This document shows, in pieces, positions 8,647-16,907 of a stretch of DNA of 64,000 bases. Below the pieces are notes generated by a model. That model saw nothing but the letters and a program-made list of their open reading frames with translations. It had not been told where the DNA came from and made no database searches. Each line of letters begins with the position of its first letter. The stretch's first letter is position 1. Position numbers and translations under genes: made by a program. Location of the stretch: NCBI RefSeq assembly GCF_018138145.1, contig NZ_CP073104.1:5523001-5587000 (forward strand), read 5' to 3'. The stretch comes from Pseudomonas sp. SCA2728.1_7 (lineage in GTDB: Bacteria > Pseudomonadota > Gammaproteobacteria > Pseudomonadales > Pseudomonadaceae).

Positions 8647-10697
8647 TAGAGAATGGCCGCGTTAGTGCGTTGTGCCTGTTTGAGATAGGCGCCCAGTTCC
8701 CGGGCCGGCAGCGGTTTGCTGTAGTGATAGCCCTGACCCTCGTGGCAGCCTTCGGAAATGATGTAGCTTTCCTGTTCGGCGGTTTCCACGCCCTCGGCGA
8801 TCACCTGCATTCCGAGGCTTTTGCCCAGTTGAATGATCGCGCGAACGATGGTTGCATCGTCGTCGTCATCGAGCAGATCCTGCACGAAGCTCTTGTCGAT
8901 CTTGATCTTGTCCAGCGGCAGACTTTTCAGATAACTCAGTGACGAATACCCGGTGCCGAAATCATCGATGGCAATCAACGCACCGGAACGGCGCAGGCTC
9001 AGCAAGTGTTGCGCGGCGGTGCTGATGTCTTCCATCAGGCCGGTTTCGGTGACTTCCAGTTCCAGACTGCGCGGTGGCAGGCGGTACATTTGCAGCAGGT
9101 TATTGACCACGCGCGGCAATTCGGCGTGGTGCAGTTGCACGGTCGATAGATTCACTGCCATGCGCAGGTCGGCGAAACCCATATCGTGCCATTCGCGCAG
9201 TTGCTTACAGGCCTGATCGAGCACCCATTCGCCAATGGCGATGATCGTGCCGTTCTGCTCGGCCAGCGGAATGAACAGGTCCGGCGGCACCAGACCGTGT
9301 TCCGGATGCTGCCAGCGAATCAGCGCTTCGACGCCGACCACGCGGTGATCGCGATAGCTGATCTGCGGCTGATAGACGAGGTAGAACTGATCACGCAACA
9401 GCGCATCGCGCAGGTCTTTTTCCAGTTCGCGGCGGCGACGCATCTCGCTGTCGACGCTGGCGATGTAGAACTGATAGCGGTTGCGCGAGCGGGTCTTGGC
9501 CAGCGTCATGGTCTGCTCGGCCTTTTGCAGCAACTTCTCGGTGCTGTCGCCATCCTCCGGGAACAGGGTGATGCCGATGGTCGCGCGCAGGCGAATCTCC
9601 TGATGGTCGAGGGCGAACGCCGCTTCCAGATCATCGAGGATGCTTTGCGCCAGTTCTGCCGCTTCGTAAGGTTGTTCGATGTCGGCCTGGACCAGTGCGA
9701 ATTGATCGCCACCCAGGCGGGCGAGGGCGCCGAGGCGGCCGCTGTGGGCACGCAAGCGATCGGCGAGGGCCAGCAACAATTGGTCGCCGGTCTGGTAGCT
9801 GAATTGTTCGTTGATGCCTTTGAAATCATCCAGCCCCACGCACAGCACCGCGACCCGGCGTTGCAGCTTGCCGGCGTCGACCAGAATCTTGTCCAGTTGC
9901 TGCTGCAATTGCTGGCGATTCGGCAGGCCGGTGAGGAAGTCGTATTGGGCCATGCGCAGTAGGCTGTTTTCAGCTTCGTGGCGCAGATGGGTGTTGCGTT
10001 CGATCGATTCGAGCAACTGGTTGGCGGTGTTGATCCAGATGCCCAGTTCGTTTTTCTCGTGGCCCTTGAGCTGCGGAATCTTGTGCTCGCTGGGGCGATC
10101 CGGGTTGATCTCGGTGAGGTGTTCGATGATCCGCGACAACGGTTTGGTCAGCAGCCAGTGATAAACCAGATACAGCACCAGACCCATGGCCAGTGCCCGC
10201 AAAACCCCGGAAATGAAGATGATCACCGAACTGACGATAAAGCCCTCGCCATAGGTGGCGGTGTCGAGGGTGATACTCAGGTCGCCGTAATACTCGCTGT
10301 ACGGGCCACGCCCCACCAGTTGCGTGGTGAAGGTGCGTTCCTGGCCGAGGATCAGGTCAGTCAGCCAGCGGCTGTTGGACTGCTGCAGGTCGCGGGATTT
10401 CTGCGCGAGCATCGCCTCGTTGGGATGGCCAATGGAGGCCTGACGCACGGCATCGTCCTGGAACAGGCCTTCGATCACCTGCATGCCCATCTCCCGGTCG
10501 AGGCTGTAGACAGCCTGGGTCGAGGGATCACGGAACATGTCGAGGATGCGTTCGGCGTCGCCAGCAACGGCCTGACGGGTTTTGTAGGCATCGAAAACAA
10601 TCTGCGCGCAGCTCAAGACTACGCCGACGATCAATGCCGACAGGAGCACGACCCGGAGCAACTTCACCGACAAGCTGTTCTTGAGTTCCAGCTTCAA
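8646..10697 (-). CDS. bifA: BifA-like c-di-GMP phosphodiesterase (degenerate GGDEF + EAL)
   Basis: 683 residues, close to P. aeruginosa BifA (687). Order: TM helix (about 12-30), periplasmic sensor segment, TM helix (about 155-178), HAMP-like linker, GGDEF domain with altered signature GGDQF (329-333), then an EAL domain with EALIRW (457-462), NLS (515-517) and DDFGTGYSS (578-586) intact. Thus it should hydrolyse c-di-GMP while the GGDQF domain lacks the normal cyclase signature; BifA has the same GGDQF. BifA represses biofilm formation and supports swarming in P. aeruginosa. The next gene upstream is sodB, as in P. aeruginosa (PA4366-PA4367), which supports orthology. Confidence 0.93.
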   Translation of the reverse strand: MKLELKNSLSVKLLRVVLLSALIVGVVLSCAQIVFDAYKTRQAVAGDAERILDMFRDPSTQAVYSLDREMGMQVIEGLFQDDAVRQASIGHPNEAMLAQKSRDLQQSNSRWLTDLILGQERTFTTQLVGRGPYSEYYGDLSITLDTATYGEGFIVSSVIIFISGVLRALAMGLVLYLVYHWLLTKPLSRIIEHLTEINPDRPSEHKIPQLKGHEKNELGIWINTANQLLESIERNTHLRHEAENSLLRMAQYDFLTGLPNRQQLQQQLDKILVDAGKLQRRVAVLCVGLDDFKGINEQFSYQTGDQLLLALADRLRAHSGRLGALARLGGDQFALVQADIEQPYEAAELAQSILDDLEAAFALDHQEIRLRATIGITLFPEDGDSTEKLLQKAEQTMTLAKTRSRNRYQFYIASVDSEMRRRRELEKDLRDALLRDQFYLVYQPQISYRDHRVVGVEALIRWQHPEHGLVPPDLFIPLAEQNGTIIAIGEWVLDQACKQLREWHDMGFADLRMAVNLSTVQLHHAELPRVVNNLLQMYRLPPRSLELEVTETGLMEDISTAAQHLLSLRRSGALIAIDDFGTGYSSLSYLKSLPLDKIKIDKSFVQDLLDDDDDATIVRAIIQLGKSLGMQVIAEGVETAEQESYIISEGCHEGQGYHYSKPLPARELGAYLKQAQRTNAAIL

Positions 10698-10987
10698 AGG
10701 GTTATTCCTTGTTCCGTGCGGGTAGCGTCAAGTTGCCATGAGTATTGGCAATCCCGTGTTGGCAGTCAAAGGGACAATCAGACCGGGGATGATTTGCCCG
10801 TGGCCTAGGCCGAAATGCTGCTGTCTGGAGTATTAGCCCTAATTTGTACTATGTCGGTAGTTTCGTCCCTCAACTTGAGCGGTTCGCAGCATTTTTTCCT
10901 CTTTTTGATGGTAGCCCGCAGTGACACGGCAGCAAGCAGCCGTAGACGGCTTTCAGGGTGAGAAAAACGCTATTTAAATGCAGGCAT
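10698..10987. other. Intergenic region upstream of bifA
   Basis: About 290 bases that must hold the bifA promoter. I see no coding signal, REP pair or clear sigma70/sigma54 box; only short T- and A-runs near 10895-10905 and 10960-10990. Confidence 0.5.
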
Positions 10988-11016
10988 AAAAAAACCCGGC
11001 AAAAGCCGGGTTTTTT
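10988..11016 (-). terminator. Terminator after sodB
   Basis: AAAAAACCCGGC-AAAA-GCCGGGTTTTTT, a near-ideal symmetrical hairpin with runs on both sides, 14 bases beyond the sodB stop. Confidence 0.93.
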
Positions 11017-11030
11017 GACTGGCGCGCAGC

Positions 11031-11627
11031 TTAAGCGGTGAAGGTTTTGCCTTCGAACTGCTCAGCAACGAACTTCCAGTTGACCAGGTTCCAGAACGCT
11101 TCGACGTATTTAGGACGAACGTTGCGGTAGTCGATGTAGTAAGCGTGTTCCCAGACGTCGCAGGTCAGCAGCGGGGTGTCGCCGCTGGTCAGCGGGTTAC
11201 CGGCGCCGATGGTGCTGGCCAGAGCCAGGGAACCGTCAGCCTTTTTCACCAGCCAGCCCCAGCCGGAACCGAAGGTGCCGATCGAGGTTTTGCTGAACTC
11301 TTCCTTGAACTTGTCGAACGAACCGAAGGCTGCGTTGATGGCTTCAGCCAGCGCGCCGGTTGGTTGACCGCCGGCGTTTGGCGCCAGGCAGTTCCAGTAG
11401 AAAGTGTGGTTCCAGACCTGAGCGGCGTTGTTGAAGATACCGCCCGAGGAAGTCTTGACGATTTCTTCCAGGGTCTTGCCTTCGAACTCGGTGCCTGGCA
11501 CCAGGTTGTTCAGGTTCACGACATAGGTGTTGTGGTGCTTGTCGTGGTGGTATTCCAGGGTTTCCTTGGAAATGTGCGGCTGCAGGGCATCGTGTGCGTA
11601 AGGCAGCGGCGGCAATTCGAAAGCCAT
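11031..11627 (-). CDS. sodB: Superoxide dismutase, iron type
   Basis: 198 residues from the ATG at 11627 ([18 protein letters not shown]); the longer in-frame ATG at 11693 adds 22 residues unlike any SOD. Converts superoxide to oxygen and hydrogen peroxide in the cytoplasm. Metal-ligand segments are present: [18 protein letters not shown] and [13 protein letters not shown]. The iron-type signature [11 protein letters not shown] also appears. An AGGAGAA stretch precedes the start. Single-gene unit ending at a strong terminator; next to bifA as in P. aeruginosa. Confidence 0.97.
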   Translation of the reverse strand: MAFELPPLPYAHDALQPHISKETLEYHHDKHHNTYVVNLNNLVPGTEFEGKTLEEIVKTSSGGIFNNAAQVWNHTFYWNCLAPNAGGQPTGALAEAINAAFGSFDKFKEEFSKTSIGTFGSGWGWLVKKADGSLALASTIGAGNPLTSGDTPLLTCDVWEHAYYIDYRNVRPKYVEAFWNLVNWKFVAEQFEGKTFTA

Positions 11628-11803
11628 GATGATTCTCCTAATCAGGTCTGTTGCGGTGAGCGCAAGGCCGATCACGGGCGGCCAGAAATGCACCGGCGAG
11701 TTTTTACTCTTTGCGGCGCAGGGTTTCGATCATAGCACCGGGGTTGCGGCATAACCACGCAACAACTGTGTGGGATAGAGGTTCCAGAGCTGTTTGGAAT
11801 AAA

Positions 11804-12406
11804 TCAACTGGCGAAAATTAATTGCCCGGCCACGGTAAACATCATCAACGCCACCACCAGATCGAGGATCCGCCAGGTACTTGGCCGGGCCAACCATGGG
11901 GCCAGCCATGCCGCGCCTAGCGCAAGCGTGAAAAACCACAGCAACGAAGCGCTCGCCGCGCCCACTACATAAGCGCCCGGCACCGATTGCTGCGCGCCGA
12001 GAGAGCCGATCAGCAACACCGTATCCAGATAAACGTGCGGGTTGAGCAGCGTCACGGCCAAAGCGCTGAGCATCACCGCCCGCAGGGAGCGCACAGTCTG
12101 GTTCTCGCCCTGACCCAGGCTCTGTTTCGAACAGGCCCGGCGCAGCGCCTGGCTGCCGTACCAGATCAGAAACGTCGCGCCGCCCCAACGGGCAATGGCG
12201 AGCAGCGTCGGGTTCTGCGCCAGAACCGTCGCCAGTCCGAATACCCCCGCCGCCACCAGCAGCGCATCGCAGACCACGCACAATGCCGCCACGGGCAAGT
12301 GGTGTTCACGACGCAGGCTCTGCGCCAATACAAACGCGTTCTGCGTGCCGATCGCCATGATCAGCCCGAACGCCACCAGCAAGCCGTTCACATAGCTTTG
12401 CCACAT
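11804..12406 (-). CDS. argO: LysE/ArgO-family amino-acid exporter
   Basis: 200 residues with five to six hydrophobic helices, of the LysE superfamily. Start MWQSYVNGLLVAFGLIMAIGTQNAFVLAQSL at 12406 matches the conserved N-terminus of arginine/lysine exporters (GTQNAFVL); earlier in-frame codons lie inside the ACT gene. NPHVYLDTVLLIGS is the conserved mid-protein signature. It begins five bases after the ACT-domain gene, so they are co-transcribed, and the pair is divergent from argP. ArgO exports L-arginine (and canavanine) in E. coli under ArgP control; the same is inferred here. Confidence 0.88.
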   Translation of the reverse strand: MWQSYVNGLLVAFGLIMAIGTQNAFVLAQSLRREHHLPVAALCVVCDALLVAAGVFGLATVLAQNPTLLAIARWGGATFLIWYGSQALRRACSKQSLGQGENQTVRSLRAVMLSALAVTLLNPHVYLDTVLLIGSLGAQQSVPGAYVVGAASASLLWFFTLALGAAWLAPWLARPSTWRILDLVVALMMFTVAGQLIFAS

Positions 12407-12411
12407 AAAAA

Positions 12412-12813
12412 TTACTCCGCGTTGGCTGCGAGGTCGCGCAGCACTTGCATGGCGCGTTCGGCGTCGGCCTGACCGACGAACAAATGATCGTGGTAATAGC
12501 CGGCAATCACGTTGCAACTGATCCCGGCCTGGCCCAATGCTGTGGCAAACGCGGCGGTGAGGCCCACGGCTTCCAGAGCCGAATGCACATTCAGGGTTAT
12601 CCACGCTGCTACATAGTCGAAGCTGAAACCGGCCTGTTCGGCGTGGGAACGTTCGAGAATCACGGTCAGGCCTTCCTGCTCGTGGAAGCTACCGACAATC
12701 TCCAGACCGCTCGGCAACGCGCCGTCGCGCAGGGTGCAGAACACGTATTCGCCGACGTTGAGTTGCGGGCTCATGCTGCGCAACAAAGTCGTGAGTGAAG
12801 TTTCGCCAGCCAT
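12412..12813 (-). CDS. ACT-domain protein (ACT_3/ACT_7 type) in argO operon
   Basis: 133 residues composed of two ACT-like segments: residues about 8-65 (LNVGEYVFCTLRDG...ILERSHAEQAG) and about 70-130, with the ligand-site-like stretch GISCNVIAGYYHDHLFV. ACT domains bind amino acids, and this subclass is the bacterial relative of the eukaryotic arginine sensor CASTOR. It is the first gene of an operon with the ArgO-like exporter and faces argP 96 bases away, so a role in sensing lysine or arginine is plausible but is inference. No catalytic domain is attached. Confidence 0.75.
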   Translation of the reverse strand: MAGETSLTTLLRSMSPQLNVGEYVFCTLRDGALPSGLEIVGSFHEQEGLTVILERSHAEQAGFSFDYVAAWITLNVHSALEAVGLTAAFATALGQAGISCNVIAGYYHDHLFVGQADAERAMQVLRDLAANAE

Positions 12814-12909
12814 GTGTGTGTTCCTTGATAAACAGTGCTTGCTGGCTATTCTCCGGGCGAAACCTGTATAAGAAAAACCAATATTGCTGATCGCTCATTA
12901 GGAAAACTG

Positions 12910-13803
12910 ATGTTCGACTATAAATTGCTGTCCGCTCTGGCCGCTGTGGTCGAGCAGGCCGGTTTCGAACGGGCCGCGCAGGTGCTGGGCTTGTCGCAAT
13001 CGGCGATTTCGCAGCGGATCAAACTGCTCGAAGCGCGGGTTGGCCAGCCGGTGCTGATACGCGGCACGCCGCCATCGCCGACCGAGATTGGCCGGCGCCT
13101 GCTCAACCATGTGCAGCAGGTGCGTTTGCTTGAGCGCGATTTGCAGACGCTGGTGCCCGCACTGGATGAAGAGGGCCTGCCAGAGCGTTTGCGCATCGCG
13201 TTGAATGCCGACAGCCTCGCTACCTGGTGGGCCGACGCGGTTGGCGACTTCTGTGCCGACCAGCATTTGTTGCTCGATCTGGTCGTCGAAGACCAGACCG
13301 TCGGCCTCAAACGCATGCGCGCCGGTGAAGTGGCCGCGTGCCTTTGCGCCAGCGAACGACCGGTGGCCGGTGCGCGCAGTGTGTTGCTCGGCGCGATGCG
13401 TTATCGCGCATTGGCCAGCCCGGCGTTTATCGAACGACATTTTCCTGATGGCGTGCGCGCCGAACAATTGCCGCGAACACCTGCGCTGGTGTTCGGGCCT
13501 GACGATTTTCTCCAGCATCGCTATCTCGCTTCGTTGGGTGTCGATGGCGGATTCGAGCACCATTTGTGCCCATCCTCGGAAGGTTTTATCCGCCTGACCG
13601 AGGCCGGGCTCGGCTGGGGACTGGTGCCGGAACTGCAAGTGCGCGAGCAACTGCAACGCGGGTTATTGCGCGAACTGTTGCCAGATAAACCGATTGATGT
13701 GCCGTTGTACTGGCATCATTGGCGCAATGGCGGTCAGCTGCTGGGCTTGCTGACCGAGCAATTGGTGCGCTCATCGGCGCAATGGCTGGTGCCGTTGGAC
13801 TGA
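12910..13803 (+). CDS. argP: LysR-type regulator ArgP (IciA)
   Basis: 297 residues. Start MFDYKLLSALAAVVEQAGFERAAQVLGLSQSAISQRIKLLEARVGQPVLIR at 12910; N-terminal winged helix-turn-helix 2-60, effector-binding domain about 90-297. In E. coli ArgP with arginine activates argO and with lysine represses it. Here it is divergent from the ACT-argO operon across a 96-base gap, the normal arrangement for a LysR regulator and its target. In P. aeruginosa the equivalent gene (PA4363, iciA) sits in the same neighbourhood. Confidence 0.9.
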   Translation: MFDYKLLSALAAVVEQAGFERAAQVLGLSQSAISQRIKLLEARVGQPVLIRGTPPSPTEIGRRLLNHVQQVRLLERDLQTLVPALDEEGLPERLRIALNADSLATWWADAVGDFCADQHLLLDLVVEDQTVGLKRMRAGEVAACLCASERPVAGARSVLLGAMRYRALASPAFIERHFPDGVRAEQLPRTPALVFGPDDFLQHRYLASLGVDGGFEHHLCPSSEGFIRLTEAGLGWGLVPELQVREQLQRGLLRELLPDKPIDVPLYWHHWRNGGQLLGLLTEQLVRSSAQWLVPLD

Positions 13804-13857
13804 CGGCCAGCGTCAAGACACTCGAATCAGGCAAAACGAAAGACATCGGAGCTTTAC

Positions 13858-14850
13858 ATGAAAATTCTGGTCACCGGCGCAAGCGGCTTCATTGGCGGAC
13901 GCTTTGCGCGTTTCGCCCTGGAGCAGGGCCTGGACGTGCGGGTCAACGGTCGCCGGGCCGAGAGCGTCGAACATCTGGTGCGCCGGGGTGCCGAGTTTGT
14001 CCCCGGCGATCTGACCGATCCCGACCTGGTCCGCGAACTGTGCTCGGACGTCGAAGCCGTGGTGCATTGCGCGGGCGCCGTCGGACTGTGGGGGCGCTAT
14101 CAGGACTTCCATCAGGGCAACGTGCAGGTCACCGAAAACGTTGTCGAAGCCTGTCTCAAACAGCGCGTCCGGCGTTTGGTGCATCTGTCGTCGCCATCGA
14201 TCTATTTCGATGGTCGCGATCATTTCAACCTGACCGAAGAGCAAGTGCCCAAGCGCTTCAAGCATCACTATGCCGCGACCAAGTACCTGGCCGAGCAAAA
14301 GGTCTTCGGTGCCCAGGAATTCGGCTTGGAAACCATCGCCCTGCGCCCGCGTTTTGTTACCGGTGCCGGCGACATGAGCATTTTCCCGCGCCTGCTCAAC
14401 ATGCAGCGCAAGGGCCGGCTGGCGATCATCGGCAATGGCCTGAACAAAGTCGACTTCACCAGTGTGCAGAATCTCAACGAAGCGCTGCTCAGCAGCTTGC
14501 TGGCCGCCGGCTCCGCACTGGGCAAGGCCTACAACATCAGCAATGGCGCGCCGGTGCCGCTGTGGGATGTGGTCAATTACGTGATGCGCAAAATGGAAGT
14601 GCCGCAGGTCACCAAGTACCGTTCGTATGGACTGGCCTATAGCGTCGCGGCGCTCAACGAAGGGGCGTGCAAGCTCTGGCCCGGGCGTCCGGAGCCAACC
14701 CTGTCGCGCCTGGGCATGCAGGTGATGAAAAAAAATTTCACCCTCGACATCAGCCGCGCCCGGCATTATCTGGATTACGATCCGAAAGTCAGCCTGTGGT
14801 CGGCGCTGGATGAGTTCTGCGCGTGGTGGAAAGCTCAGGACATCCGTTGA
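13858..14850 (+). CDS. NAD-dependent epimerase/dehydratase family protein
   Basis: 330-residue extended short-chain dehydrogenase. Nucleotide-binding motif GASGFIGGRFARFALEQG at residues 7-24, an acidic strand end, and the catalytic pair in HHYAATKYLAEQ (Tyr-x3-Lys, about residues 141-147). C-terminal substrate domain resembles 3-beta-hydroxysteroid/UDP-sugar epimerase relatives, so the substrate cannot be told from sequence. It is 54 bases downstream of argP on the same strand. Confidence 0.85.
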   Translation: MKILVTGASGFIGGRFARFALEQGLDVRVNGRRAESVEHLVRRGAEFVPGDLTDPDLVRELCSDVEAVVHCAGAVGLWGRYQDFHQGNVQVTENVVEACLKQRVRRLVHLSSPSIYFDGRDHFNLTEEQVPKRFKHHYAATKYLAEQKVFGAQEFGLETIALRPRFVTGAGDMSIFPRLLNMQRKGRLAIIGNGLNKVDFTSVQNLNEALLSSLLAAGSALGKAYNISNGAPVPLWDVVNYVMRKMEVPQVTKYRSYGLAYSVAALNEGACKLWPGRPEPTLSRLGMQVMKKNFTLDISRARHYLDYDPKVSLWSALDEFCAWWKAQDIR

Positions 14851-14966
14851 AACGATTCGGCCGGGCGGCAATGAACCGTGTAGCCGCTTGGGGGTCAATC
14901 CCTGCGGCTGCGGCGGTTATACTTCGCAGCATTTAGCCATCACCGCGTTTCCCAAAGGTTGCCTCA

Positions 14967-15821
14967 ATGTCCATGCGTAATGATGCCCACGACGATTTCG
15001 ATGATGTCCCGAGCCTGCGTGCCGACAACTTCGACGACGATGACATTCCGACCACCGCCCGCACCTCCGTACACTCGCGCACGCCGCCGGTGGTCAAGGT
15101 CAAGGCCGCGAGCACCGGGCCATTGTGGGCCTTGGTCGGTGCGCTGTTCTTCGCCTTCGTCGGTCTGGCCTGGTGGAGTTTCCAGCAGATCTCGTTGATG
15201 GAGCAGCAACTGGTCGCGACCCAGGAAAGCTTCGCGCGGATCAGCGAAGAAGCGGCCGGACGCTTGCAGGACATTTCCGGCAAGGTCGTCGCCAGCCAGT
15301 CCAACGTCACCAGCGACAGCGAAGCCCTCAAGCTGCAAATCAAACAGCTCGAAGGCAAGCTGCTCGATCAGAGCAAACAGCAGCAAGGCGTAGCAGGACA
15401 GGCCAGTGATCTGGACAAACGCCTGGCGCAGATGACCGCGCAAACCACCGAACAGCAGAACGCCAATACCCAGTTGCAAGCGCAGGTCAAAGCCTTGAGC
15501 GCGGAATTGGCGACGGTGAAAAGCACACCGGCCGACACCAGCAAGGTCGACACGCAGTTGAAAGCCTTCGATGCGCAGTTCAAAAGCCTCGGCGCCGATA
15601 TCGCTGCACTGAAAAAGCAGGGCAACCCGAGCGCGGCGATCGATCGTCTTGAGCAGGAAATCGTTGTGCTCAAAAGCGAACAGGACAACCGCCCGGCAGC
15701 CGCGCAGGGCGGCGGCAATACTGCTGAGTTCGATGCCTTCCGTGGCCAAATGACCCGCAACATCAACACCCTTCAGGCGCAGATTCAGAATTTGCAGCAG
15801 CAGATCAATTCCCGCCCATAA
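14967..15821 (+). CDS. Membrane-anchored coiled-coil protein, unknown function
   Basis: 284 residues. An acidic N-terminal cytoplasmic part (1-45, rich in Asp), one transmembrane helix (about 50-72, GPLWALVGALFFAFVGLAWW), then a long Gln/Lys/Glu heptad-like region to residue about 240 that is expected to form a coiled coil in the periplasm. No catalytic motif. I recognise it as a conserved Pseudomonas hypothetical but not its role. A hairpin follows the stop. Confidence 0.75.
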   Translation: MSMRNDAHDDFDDVPSLRADNFDDDDIPTTARTSVHSRTPPVVKVKAASTGPLWALVGALFFAFVGLAWWSFQQISLMEQQLVATQESFARISEEAAGRLQDISGKVVASQSNVTSDSEALKLQIKQLEGKLLDQSKQQQGVAGQASDLDKRLAQMTAQTTEQQNANTQLQAQVKALSAELATVKSTPADTSKVDTQLKAFDAQFKSLGADIAALKKQGNPSAAIDRLEQEIVVLKSEQDNRPAAAQGGGNTAEFDAFRGQMTRNINTLQAQIQNLQQQINSRP

Positions 15822-15836
15822 GCTTTGTTGATCAGT

Positions 15837-15860
15837 GCAGGGGATTCTGTAATCCCCTGC
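15837..15860 (+). terminator. Hairpin after the coiled-coil gene
   Basis: GCAGGGGATT-CTGT-AATCCCCTGC, a perfect 10-base stem 15 bases after the stop codon. It lacks a proper T-run (ATCATTCT follows), so termination efficiency is uncertain. Confidence 0.6.
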
Positions 15861-15934
15861 ATCATTCTGAATACTCGTACATCACCCCAAGCCGTCTACG
15901 CTCTTGAAACACCAACAAGAACGAGGGATGCGCT

Positions 15935-16783
15935 ATGGGGTTTTTGCATAAAGTGGCCTGGCTCGGCGTGATGTTACTGGCTGGTTTCGGCCAGGCCAGC
16001 GCCGCCACCACCGCCAAGGATGACAGTCAGGCCGCCATTGCCTTGCTGGAAAAAGCCCTGGCCTACTACCACGACAATGGCGACAAGGCGTTCGCCGCGT
16101 TCAGCCGCCAAGGCGAGTTTGTCGACAAGGATCGCTACGTGTTCGTCGTCGACACCAAAGGCGTGATGCTCGCCAGCGGTGGGCCTTCGTCGGCGTTGAT
16201 CGGTCGTGACGTGAGTGAGGTGCTCGGGCCGGATTTGCAGAAAACCTTCAAGGACGCGTTGAAAGTGCCGGAAGGCAATGGCATCCAGCAGGCCGAGTAT
16301 CGTTGGCAGAACTGGGCCGACGGCAAGGTCGAGCGCAAGCATGTGTTTTATCAACGCATCGGCCAGCGAATTCTGGCGGTCGGTTATTACTTGCCGCGAG
16401 CCTCGGCGGAGCAGGCAAAGGCATTGCTCGACAAAGCGGCGACTGATTTGGGCAAAGACGAGAAGGGTACGTTGACGGCGATCAACTCGCTCAAGGGTGG
16501 CTATTTGCAGGATGACTTGTACGTGTTCGTCGTTGATCTGAATACCCAGCGCTACGTCGCCCACGGCACCAACCTGCGCTTGATCAACACCGACTTCGGC
16601 AAGGTCAAGGATCCGGAAGGCAAACCGGTGGGCGAGCCGATTCTGGCGCTGATCGGCAAGCAGGATGAAGGTGAGTACGAATATCGCTGGAAAAACCCGG
16701 TGACCGGCAAGGTCGAGGACAAGCATGCCTACCTGAAGAAGGCCGGGCATTTCCTCGTTGCCGTCGGTTACTACAGCCCTTGA
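15935..16783 (+). CDS. Secreted protein with two tandem Cache-type sensor domains
   Basis: 282 residues with a Sec signal ending QASA (about residue 23). Two repeated domains follow: about 30-150 (DRYVFVVDTKGVMLASGG...YRWQNWADGKVERKHVFYQRIGQRILAVGYY) and about 160-282 (DDLYVFVVDLNTQRYVAHG...YRWKNPVTGKVEDKHAYLKKAGHFLVAVGYY). This is the single-Cache ligand-binding fold normally found outside chemoreceptors and kinases, but here there is no transmembrane or output domain. It probably works as a free periplasmic binding protein for a small metabolite; partner unknown. Confidence 0.8.
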   Translation: MGFLHKVAWLGVMLLAGFGQASAATTAKDDSQAAIALLEKALAYYHDNGDKAFAAFSRQGEFVDKDRYVFVVDTKGVMLASGGPSSALIGRDVSEVLGPDLQKTFKDALKVPEGNGIQQAEYRWQNWADGKVERKHVFYQRIGQRILAVGYYLPRASAEQAKALLDKAATDLGKDEKGTLTAINSLKGGYLQDDLYVFVVDLNTQRYVAHGTNLRLINTDFGKVKDPEGKPVGEPILALIGKQDEGEYEYRWKNPVTGKVEDKHAYLKKAGHFLVAVGYYSP

Positions 16784-16799
16784 ATGAACATCGCTCTCC

Positions 16800-16887
16800 T
16801 GTAGGAGTGAGCCTGCTCGCGATGCGGTGTGTCATTTAGCGATGATGTCGACTGACATACCGCATCGCGAGCAGGCTCACTCCTACA
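16800..16887. repeat. REP inverted pair (GTAGGAGTGAGCC class)
   Basis: Facing arms TGTAGGAGTGAGCCTGCTCG and complement across about 35 bases, between the Cache gene and the DHA2 exporter, two convergent genes. Confidence 0.9.
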
Positions 16888-16907
16888 AGGGGTCTGCGTT
16901 GTTTGAA

